From assembly GCA_014529385.2 (NCBI GenBank), contig CM043967.1:135665182-135729181 (forward strand): a stretch of 64,000 bases of DNA, given 5' to 3'. This DNA comes from Adiantum capillus-veneris. Its lineage: Eukaryota; Streptophyta; Polypodiopsida; Polypodiales; Pteridaceae. This document shows positions 31,244-40,415 of this stretch, one piece after another; the stretch's first letter is position 1, and every line of letters starts with the position of its first letter. Below the pieces are notes generated by a model. The model was not told the DNA's origin and did not search any database. It saw nothing but the letters and a program-made list of their open reading frames with translations. The translations under genes and the position numbers were made by a program.

Positions 31244-31475
31244 GTGTTGCCTCAACCGGCGAATCTACACCAAGAAGACGTGCTGCCTAGATCGGCGAAT
31301 CTGCACTAATGCTGCCTATATCGGCGGATCTGCATTTACCATTATGAATAGATTTTCAATTTGTTAATGTGCTGCCTAAATCGGCGGATCGGCACAGATA
31401 ATTGGTGTTGCCTAAATCGGCATATCTACACCAAGATGAGCATTTACACACTGCCTAAATCGGCGGATCTGTGTG
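31244..31475. repeat. Array of six hairpins with variable arms and a conserved core
   Basis: The core TGCCTAAATCGGCGGATCT, with small changes, occurs at 31248, 31284, 31313, 31373, 31409 and 31452. Each copy is flanked by complementary arms that differ between copies: GTGT/ACAC, GTGC/GCAC, ATGC/GCAT, GTGC/GCAC, TTGGTGT/ACACCAA, CACAC/GTGTG. Within the core GCC can pair with GGC. Spacing between copies is irregular. Confidence 0.75.
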
Positions 31476-34400
31476 CATGTGACCAATGGACTAGACAGGG
31501 CATATATATTTTTAAAAAAAATGTACTACCTGTTTCACACCACATCGGAGTAAGATTGAGTAACAAAGTACTGACAAATCGGTATGTAATGGAAAGCACC
31601 GCGAGGCACATGAGTAGCTGCATATCTCAATGTGGAATGATCGCAATAGCAATTTCGTTTAATACAAGTATTGGCACGATGTTAGAGAATGCAGGTAATT
31701 AAAAGAGCCATGCCTTCTTTCAAGAAATAAATGGTAATCAAGGTAATACAATAAAATCCTTTTCTTGTAAACACCATTTGTTATCCCATTGTTTGTGTCG
31801 CAATACATACTTGAAAGGTTAAATTGATCTTGTGAGATTACTCAGCCCATGTGCCAGGTGAGAGTGTCAGAGTTTCATAAAATTATTCAATAGTTGAGAT
31901 ATCTGGTAGCAATAATTTTTTGTAAAAATTAAAACATAAAATAAAATTGAATACAACATGAATATAGTATAATGACTAACAAATTGTAACATGAATTTGT
32001 GGATAAAGTGCCAATATATAGGTGATAACTAAAAGGAAACATGTTCCATCTGTGAAATGAAGGTAGGGTGAGTTGATGATTAGAATTTAGATGCAAGGTA
32101 GAGATCCATTAACAAGCTACACTCACTCTTAATGGTAGGGTTCTACCTAGTTGTAACTATAGTTTGATCTGTAAGAATAATATCAAAAGTACGACACCAA
32201 GATCACGGACTACCTGCCTTGGTCAAAATCAAACAATAAAATGGGGTGGTTTTGGGCAATTAGCGCGAGGTATCTCACTTGGTTGAAGCTACAAGGGTCT
32301 CCTCGCTTTAAGGTTTACGAATTGTACATAGTTAGATAATTCAGAGAATTTATACGAGATAAAAAGAAAGGACTTATTAGCAATGTGGAATGATTCTTTG
32401 CCTTAATTTGTCCCAAGGCGTGTAGAAATTTAATTGTATTCAATTTATTTTATTTATTTATTTATTTTTTCTTTACTACAGGTGGCCTAGCAGGGAAATG
32501 AGTAACAAATACATTATCTCAAAAACCAGGAATGAGGAGATTATCATTGCCTAGCCAAAATTATCATAATGATTTGATACTGCAATTTAATATTGTGTTG
32601 TTCAATGAGCCCAATCATCCCATAGTTTATGATTGTGCAGCCCCAGGAATACCTTACAGCGAAGGAGTATCCAACTTCATCTACCATATGGTGATCACAA
32701 GGTCTTGGATCGTAATTATTGTCTCTAATTTTATGTGGTCGCTAATTTTCTAATTGGCCAATGATAGTCACGGTAGACAAAAAGGCGTCAATTTTTGTTT
32801 TTGTTTTTGTTTTTTTTTTGGTAATTAATTAGTTTATGCTACCTCGCCTAGAAGATGCAACCACAAGACGCTGGAGTTGATGATCAAAGATATAAGCACA
32901 TATTCATACAAAGGACACCATGACGTCTTGAATAGATTAATCGTGTGTAAAAATCCTATGAGAACAAATGGATACAAGCATTATGATTCTTGATACAATG
33001 GCTAGGTATAAAATAAAACGAAGTACAAAAGTATAATAGACTGAATAAATAAAAACTAAAAAAAGTTATCAGCATCGGCGTCAATGCTCGAGGATGTTTT
33101 GCATTGGGCGTCGTCTGAGGAAGTATTGCAATGGTTGGCGAAGAGCGTCCTCAATGTCTGCTTCGGTAGATGCAATGGAAGAGGGGGAAAGCCAACAATG
33201 AAATGAAATGTTTTATGAATCGTCTTTACAAGGGGTGTGGGATCAAACTTATAGAATCTTATGGATCTAAGATAGTGTCTGGGTACAAAATGAAACAAGG
33301 TAAAATAAAAGATGAGGATGGCTGACGTAGTCAGAAGATGTATTGCATCCGCTGCTGTAGAGCTTCGTCAGTGCTCGCCACTGTAATCCATTGTCAGAGG
33401 GCAAAATAGATTGAGAGAGATGCTCCTGCTTGCTTGCTGAGTGAGAGCACAGTAGTTCCACTGAGAGAGAGATGCACACCAAGGGTGACCAGTTGCAGAG
33501 AAGGAGGGTCCTCGGGTGTTGAAAGTAGGGCCTCGAGGCCTGCTAAAACTCAAGGAGAAGAAGAGCTCTACAAGGCAAGGCCGGGTTGGATTTAAAGGAT
33601 CATAGGCTGCCTGTGTCGAGGGTCGAGAGGGCCAGTAGAGGAGGTCGCTTTGCTCACTAGAGCAGTGAGCATGTGGTGTCGCAGGGTGAAGAGTTGTGTG
33701 TTGCAGGGAGTTGAAGGTTGCCATTGACAAAACATGATGCCATAAGTTTTTGAGGTGTATGGGCTGCCAACGCCACAGAGCAAGGACAAGGAGGAGCATT
33801 GAATATTGCATGAGGGAGAGGTTGAGAGATAGAGAAAGAGAGAGAGAGAGAGAGAGAAAGTCACTAGTGGGGCTGAAAAGAGAGAGAAATCACTAGTACT
33901 GTACGTAACTCTTTATGTCGTGTTGCATGGAGGCTGCTGATTGGTTGGTGGATAGGTAGAGAGAGAGAGAGAGTTGAGAGGTTTCACGTTGTTGCAGGAT
34001 GTTGTACCACAAATTGCATTGGGAGGTTGCTACTCCATGCGAGCTGGTAAACGGTAGTGGTTGGTAGCGTAAGGTTGTGGATGTGTGAGTGGGAGTGAAA
34101 GAGAAAGAGACATCTCTACAACGGGCTCCATGCAATGTTTGCATGTGTAGTTGGTGGAGCGGCCGCAGAGAGAGAGAAAGAGAGAGTTTTATGGACTGCA
34201 TCACAGCGTGGGGTAGCGGCTGAAGACAGAGAGAGATAGAGCTAGTGGGCACCAGTACGGCCACTGCAGTAGCAGAGAACGGGTAGCTTGCATGCAAGTT
34301 CGTTTGGTGGCCGCAGAGAGAGATAATGGCCGTCGAATGAAGAGAGAGATTGGGTGGGATGTGCATGCCACAAGCGAACGAGGAGAGAGAGATAGAGAAG

Positions 34401-35141
34401 CTTCTAGGCATGCACCCTCAGCGTTGTTGTGAGCTTGCTGTGGGTGGTGAGAAGCGGTGTAAGTGCTTGGGATGCTATCAATCGCCAAACCGTCGTCACC
34501 TAGGTCGTCGCTCACTGTTGATGCTACGGTTTTGACGATTGCTGATCCGATTGCCGGTGCACTTCTCTGATTACTACCTTTGATGATTACATCCCCATTA
34601 TAGACCATAACTGCTCCTATAATATAAGAATAGTATACGTTTTTTGGGCTACGTTCCCATGCAAATTTACCTCTTGAGCCTTATTCCCTCGCTATAACGT
34701 GATCTTGGGCTCGAGACTCTTGCCACAGTGCCTTTATTCCCTTCTACAACTAATGAGAAAAATTGCTCAAATGCTTCACCCTCTACAACTCCTAGATTGT
34801 TCCTAAAGTATTTAAAATTTATCGACAACAGCTCTTCTTCTCCGTCTCCTATACAAATCGTATGACGATATCTATCATGCTTATTAATATTAAAAAATAT
34901 ATATGTATATATATACACACACATGTTAATATTATGTAAACTTTGCTTGCAGTAAAAATTTATCATTTCTACTATCTTATTCAGATCTTTCACTAATTAT
35001 AAATTAATGAAGGATTAACGTCAAATTTTCATGAAAAAGATAATATAAAACAAGGACATAGAATTATAAAATTTGAAAATCATAAGAAAACAAGAGCACT
35101 TAGATTTTTGGTTATCTGAATCTGCAACCTCTGGAGCGTAG
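31476..35141. other. Interior of element E with no convincing gene
   Basis: 31700-33050 is AT-rich with no usable frame. 33400-34400 has many GAGAGA tracts and repeated short strings (gttgcaggg, gtggtgtcgcag-like). The minus-strand frame from 34608 (MVYNGDVIIKGSNQRSAP, about 60 residues before low complexity) is the only stretch resembling protein and could be a remnant N-terminus. Confidence 0.5.
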
Positions 35142-35158
35142 CCTGGGCTCTGATACCA
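35142..35158 (-). other. Primer-binding site of element E (tRNA-iMet type)
   Basis: Minus strand TGGTATCAGAGCCCAGG, one base from the LTR. Confidence 0.88.
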
Positions 35159-35159
35159 T

Positions 35160-35646
35160 TGCTACAAGCGGAAGTCGAGGCTCCCTACAAAATACATAGA
35201 ATAACATGCTACAGACCATAAATCAATAGATCTCCATACCTGCACCATCGTGTACGCGTAAACTCCATAGCAAATCTCACATGAGAGAGGCAGAGAGCGA
35301 GACAGAGTAAGCGAGCACGTGTAGGCGCACCTCCTAGAGCAGAGTGCTACGCCGGCACGGCGAGAGAGAAGAGAGGAGAGATGAGAAGAGAAACGCAGAC
35401 ATTGGGTGCAATCTCCCCCCGTGCAAGAGTGACCATTTCCCTCTTGCACGTATTTCATTTATAGATTTCTTAAATGGTCAAATTGAATACAAACTGGCCG
35501 GCCGGTCATAATTGGCCAAAGCTCATAAAAGAGCACTTGAATAATAAATTGTACATGATATACAGATACATTTGCATAGGCCAAGCTGGGTCTAGTCTTT
35601 TCCACCTGTCAACTGCAATAAATCATAAAATATCATTTCTATAACA
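35160..35646 (-). repeat. 5' LTR of element E
   Basis: 487 bp, same length as its partner, with a few substitutions (for example ctacaaaatac versus ctgcaaaatac). Confidence 0.9.
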
Positions 35647-35800
35647 CTAAGCCCTTTTTGGAGTATAGGACTGACATGGACTAAGGGGGGATGATTGCCA
35701 GCAGCATCTATGCTAATTGAAGCATTGAAGCAAACAAAACATACTTATTGCTTGTCAAACTCGAAACCACTAGAAAGTGTCTGGAAAGCACTAGGAAAGG

Positions 35801-35869
35801 CTGCCACAAGGGCGCGCATTGTGTCCATCCATAGGCCTCTGGAAGCCCCAAATGCGCGCCCTTGTGGCA
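35801..35869. repeat. Hairpin repeat 2 (19-bp perfect stem, 30-base loop)
   Basis: TGCCACAAGGGCGCGCATT (35802-35820) pairs perfectly with 35851-35869. It lies about 400 bp beyond the 3' end of the histone H3-like gene and may be in its 3' transcript region. Confidence 0.7.
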
Positions 35870-36264
35870 ACCAATTTGGGGGAATTCCAAGCCATTTTCA
35901 ACACTTTGTAGATGTTTTTGCCATGCAATAGTGAGTCACATAGCATGGATACATCAGGAAGTGCATGCCCCACTTAGCCAAGGTGCTAAACGTAGGCAAT
36001 TTTTCACAATAACAAGCTAATGGATACATACATACAATAGAAGGTAGACAAAACTTGAACCAGTGCTACATTGCATGGTACAGAATCAAAACAATACAAT
36101 GCGTAGTGGGGTATACAATAAAAGACGCTTATATTCAAAGTCTTCCCAATACAATGCACAGAGTGGGATATACAATCAAAAGACGCTTGTATTCAAATTC
36201 TTTCCAATCTTGGAGTTCCATAAATACAAAAAGGTTGATGCCTAATTACAAGCTACTCCTCATG

Positions 36265-37114
36265 TCACAAACGGTGAGCAAGCTGCATATCCTTGGGCAT
36301 AATGGTTACACGCTTTTCATGGATGGCACAGAGGTTAGAATCCTCGAATATGCCAGTTAAATATTGCTCTGCTGCCTCTTGGGCTGCCTCTATGGCCACG
36401 GCGTCCATCCGAAACTGAGTGTTGTACAATTGCAAAACCTCCCTGCATAGCCTTGCAAAAGGGGCCCTCCGAATCAAGAGCTCGGTGCTCTTTTGATAGT
36501 GTCGAATCTCCGCAAAAGCACGGCTGCGCTTTCGTACCTTCTGAGGTCGACGTGGAGGTGTATTTTTGGCACGAGTCGGGACAGCTTGCTTCCTCTTCTT
36601 GTAGACAATGCTCTTTCTCTTTTTTTTCTGCACAGGCACTTCCAACACCTTATAATCTGATTCCACCCTCTCCATCTGATTCGTGCTCTTCACTATTGAC
36701 CGGATGTGATGGTGTAGGTCCACTCCCTTTAGGAAGTGTCTTACCCCCAATAGACATGTGAGCCTAATAAGTTTGTATTTGGACGCCAACCCATGGGGCA
36801 TCTTCATCCGTTTGCGTCTCTTCGGAGCCTTCTGATGGTTGCTTTTGGCTGTTTGTTTCTTTGCCCTGGTCGCTCTCATCCTCCCTGTTGCCATCAGAAT
36901 CGTTGGAGTCCGATGAATAGACAACAAGGCGATGCTTCCGTCTCTCTTTTGCTACTGTAGAGGACTGGCCATGCTGATTTGAAGCTCGAGCTTCTTCTGT
37001 GTCGACTTCACCTTGAGCTTGTGAAGTTCCATCTTCTGTTGCTGTACCTTTCAGTCGTTGGCCATCCGGCCCCTCTGGATATGCAATCCTAGTCGTTTGT
37101 TTTGTTCTTGCCAT
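36265..37114 (-). CDS. Divergent histone H3 variant with long N-terminal tail (CENH3-like candidate)
   Basis: The minus-strand ATG at 37114 begins MARTKQTTR, the histone H3 N-terminus, but Lys9-Ser10 are replaced by Ile-Ala. A hydrophilic, partly acidic tail follows. Exon 1 ends near 36791; a GT...CTGTGCAG intron of 163 bp (36628-36790) keeps the frame. Exon 2 (36265-36627) starts with basic tail, then the histone fold: [52 protein letters not shown], ending AHRL. The spliced product is about 228 residues with about 146 before the alphaN helix, against about 45 in canonical H3. Loop 1 has canonical H3 length, not the extra residue usual in CENH3; APF and IRH recall CENH3. The donor (TGG|GTTGGC) is weak, so the exact junction is uncertain. 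Histone fold identity is certain; subtype is inference. Confidence 0.85.
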
Positions 37115-37255
37115 ATTAGCACCTAGTAGGGAAAATGACAAAATGAGCCCCTTCAACCTTTAAAAAGGTTTTTTTGAGATTTGGGCCCTTTCACACTATG
37201 CGGCCAATTGAGTGAAACTCAAATAAAGCAATTGAATTTAACAACTAAACCTGGA
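37115..37255 (-). other. Region upstream of the H3-like gene
   Basis: About 140 bp between the end of the frame coming from element D and the H3 start. It includes a CT/T-rich leader on the gene strand. No clear TATA box seen. Confidence 0.3.
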
Positions 37256-39610
37256 TCATGCGGACGGCTGACGCGACGCCCAAACATTGCCTTTTCGATA
37301 TTTAGTTGCACGCCAAGCTTCATGGCCCAGGGACGCTCGCGAGCGTTTCCACTTCTCGGATGCTGCAGTACGGGAAGCGTTGCGTAACTGCTTTGCTAAC
37401 ATCGATTCTCTTGCTTTCTCAATAGTACGAGTTCTCCCAAAGGTGTGCCTAAAAAACCAGTTAAACATCTCTTGGAGGTAGTTGGAGTGTGAACTACCAC
37501 CACCATGCCGAGTATTCTTGAAGGAGACTCCTTTTGCTCGATAGTGGGACTTCTCCATGTCATCAAAGAAAACCAAGACAAAATCATCCAGGTAAGGTCT
37601 GAAAATATCCTGCATAAGTCGATTGAAGCTTGCAGGAGCATTTGTTAGACCAAAAGACATTACTGTGAACTCGTAGTGCCCATACCTAGTATTGAAAGCT
37701 GTCTTTGGAATATCTGATTCCTTGATCCTGATTTTGTAATATCCTAACCTTAGATCAATCTTTGTAAACATTTTGGCGCCGTGGAGCCTGTCCAAGAGTT
37801 CGTCAATACTTGGAATTGGATACTTGTTCTTGACAGTTACCTGGTTTAGTCCTTGGTAATCTATGCATAGCCTTAAGGTTCCATCCTTCTTCTTCTGAAA
37901 AAGAACTGGAGCACCCCAAGGAGAAGTACTGGGTCGAATGAATCCTTGATCAATGAGTTGTCTAAGTTGTTCCTTGAGTTCGATGGCCTCTAGAAGTGAC
38001 ATCTTATAAGGTCTTTTTGAGATAGGTTCACATCCAGGGATAGTCTCAATCTCATGATCTACCTCTCTATGTGGCGGAAGATTTGTAAGGTCTTCAGGGA
38101 ATACATCATCATACTCTCTGAACCAGTTTGGTCGAAGTGAGGTATCTGATTGGTCCACCTTGTTGAGTTTTACTGCATAAATTTGTTGACCCTTCCTTAG
38201 TCCCTTCAAAAGTCTGTTGGCCTTAACTAGAGTAGCCCTAGGTCTCCCATTTTCCCACTCGATTAAGGCTTCATTACCCAAGTTATCTGTAAAGGTAAAA
38301 TTTCCTTGTGCACAATGTATGTGGGCCCTATTTTTCTTTAGCCAGTCCATCCCTAGTATCCCATCAAAGAATCCTAAGGGTAGGGTTCGAAATTGGGTAG
38401 AAGTTGGGTGTCCCCCTAAATCAAAGTCGATTTTTCCTGCAGAATGTTGAGATACTACTTCCTTGCCGTTTGCTAACTCTACAACTAGCTTGCTTGTTGG
38501 GTACTTATCTAGCTTAAGCTTCCTCATGCATCTGGGCAAAAGAAATGAAAGAGTACTACCACAATCTATAAGGAAGTTAACGTGTTCACCTCTGAGAGAT
38601 CCTGGCGTATGGATGACCGCATATTGCTCGCAACCATTGGGATTGTCAATTGCAGCATGTAGGGTTGCTCTCTCCACTGCTTCATCACCCACAGTTGGTT
38701 GTACCACAGCGGCATTCACTCTGGCGGTAGCTCCACGTCCTCGCCCTCTGTTCATCCTTCCTCGTCCTCCTCTTCCGTTAGCTTGGCCACGCCCATGGGT
38801 ATTCAAGGGTATGGCATTGGCGTTGGTTGCCTGAATGTTCCTGGGGCAATTGGATCTGTAATGTCCATGCTTGCCGCAACCATAGCATCGAACATCAGGG
38901 AACTCCATGGTTGTGGTGGTAGCCACAATAGGGCATTGGTCATATGCTTGGTTGGCTAGTCTGTTATTCCAAGCAGTTGTCCTTGCCCTCTTTGCCCAAT
39001 GATTCCTCCTGTTCTGATTAACCTTTTGTACTTCAAGAGCTAGAGGTTTGGCCCTCAACAAGGCATCATGTAGTGTTGTCGACCTGAGAGCTTCCAACCG
39101 AGTATTCAAAGGATAGATTAGTCCTTGGCAGAATCTTGCCACCTGTTGTTCCAAGGTCATCTTAGGAGCATATCTCCGAAGAGTGAAAAACTTTGCATAA
39201 TATTCTTCGACAGATGAATTCAGCTGCCAAAGTGAAAAGAATTCATTCATCCTCAAGGTTCTATAGGCAGGTGGTAAATAACGCCCCATTATCGCAGCTT
39301 TGATGTCTTCCCAAGACTGGGAAGATCCCTTAATATCCACATCCTATCAATGTTGCTTCCACCATATCTTGGCATCGCCAGTCAAGCGGAACATCGCAAG
39401 CATGGTTTGATTTACGGGTTGGGTCCCCGCAGCCTCAAAGTAGTCGTCCATGGCTTCCATCCACACTTCAGCATCTCTCTCCACGTTAGCCCCCTCGCCC
39501 TTAAATATCGGAGGTTGGTCTTGCTTAAGGAGAAGCTTCTTCTCTTGCGCTGCCGAGTACAAAGCAACAAGCGGTGCCTACAGAGGTTATACGAGATTCT
39601 TGATACCATT
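37256..39610 (-). pseudogene. Element D: truncated chromovirus-like Ty3/Gypsy gag-pol with foreign tail
   Basis: Gag begins upstream of 39562 (YSAAQEKKLLLKQ); its frame has tandem stops TGA TAG at 39344-39349 and then continues in the same frame. The knuckle [14 protein letters not shown] is intact. The protease is [12 protein letters not shown] (Cys for Ser). RT motifs are [25 protein letters not shown] and VLVFFDD. After FFDD (about 37555) homology stops, although the frame stays open about 100 codons ([11 protein letters not shown]...) with no RT, RNase H or integrase character. The element therefore lost its 3' half, and the joined sequence leads straight to the H3-like gene. The second D of the FFDD and most Gag sites look normal. 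Confidence 0.85.
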
Positions 39611-39796
39611 ACTTGGATTTCAAAATAGACACGAGACTTTAAATAAAATTCAAGATACCACTTTATCAAGAGACAGAGATTCAGAGACAAAAAGCACTTT
39701 ATTGATGAAAGTTTATTACAATTGAAAACCCTCAAGGTTTAGGATAACTGATGATCAACTTATTACATGGCTTTTTGGATTGCGTTCAAAATACGC

Positions 39797-40192
39797 CTAG
39801 GAGATGGTATTCACATGATGCACTACTTTGTTCGTGAAATAGTTCCTGTACTCATCCTTGAGTGGATAATAAACTAAGATATCAAGCCAGAATTCCTCTT
39901 TTGGTACTCCAAAAGTTTTGACTCTGTTTGCTGGGATCACATTGGTGACCTTCTCCAAGAGCCAGTCATTGAGGGTTTGATTGGTGTCGCCTGAGACAGT
40001 CAGGTCCAATCGTGTAGGCACCAAGTAGAATATCTCCACCACCCTCAACTCTTCTCCCCAACGTATCTTCTTCAAATCGGTAGCCAGGCATCCTAGCTTC
40101 CGAGTGTTGATGTAGTAAACCCCTCCTGGAAATGTCCAATCAAGTTCCCATCCTTTATCAATGCGAGTGGAGTGTGGCGTATGAGCCTTCAT
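39797..40192 (-). CDS. Leader ORF of element D, unknown
   Basis: 131 codons from an ATG (MKAHTPHSTRIDKGW), between D's primer site and gag. The composition is that of a globular protein (LDWTFPGGVYYINTRKLG, RLDLTVSGDTNQTLNDWL, FWLDILVYYPLKDEY). There is no signal peptide or membrane segment. No match elsewhere in the window. It could be an accessory gene of this element or a captured host fragment. Confidence 0.5.
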   Translation of the reverse strand: MKAHTPHSTRIDKGWELDWTFPGGVYYINTRKLGCLATDLKKIRWGEELRVVEIFYLVPTRLDLTVSGDTNQTLNDWLLEKVTNVIPANRVKTFGVPKEEFWLDILVYYPLKDEYRNYFTNKVVHHVNTIS

Positions 40193-40399
40193 CAGTATCT
40201 ACATGACATCTCGCCTGAACTGGTAAACTGGGGATCTTCGAGGTTGCTCATAAATAAACTCAAACACTTGGAACTTCCGATATTCGAGCAGGGGGTCTTC
40301 CTGCAACACCAATGCAAGGAATTCGGATCAACTACCTATATACTTTCAGTTCCTTATTTAAATATTCAAACAGTACGACTTTATTTCCCAGCCTAACCT

Positions 40400-40413
40400 A
40401 GGCTCTGATACCA
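40400..40413 (-). other. Primer-binding site of element D (tRNA-iMet type)
   Basis: Minus strand TGGTATCAGAGCCT, two bases from the LTR that starts TGTGAAGTCC at 40416. Confidence 0.85.
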
Positions 40414-40415
40414 GG

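Larger units (their letters stand above)
30299..35646 (-). mobile_element. Element E: LTR element without gag-pol (LARD-like), with target duplication
   Basis: LTRs of 487 bp each (30299-30785 and 35160-35646) differ by about eight substitutions. A perfect 5-bp duplication CTAAG lies at 30294-30298 and 35647-35651. An iMet-type primer site (35142-35158) sets minus orientation, and a weak polypurine tract lies at 30786-30797. The 4.4-kb interior shows no Gag, protease, RT or integrase. It must rely on proteins from another element. The interior holds an array of six hairpins (31244-31475), AT-rich DNA (31700-33050) and a GA-rich repeat zone (33400-34400). Confidence 0.88.

Noticed and set aside
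31244-31475. CRISPR-like array
   Set aside because: Copies are palindromic with variable arms and irregular spacing, in eukaryotic retroelement DNA.
36265-37114. Firm CENH3 assignment
   Set aside because: Loop 1 has canonical H3 length and the usual CENH3 Trp is absent; APF and IRH features are only suggestive.
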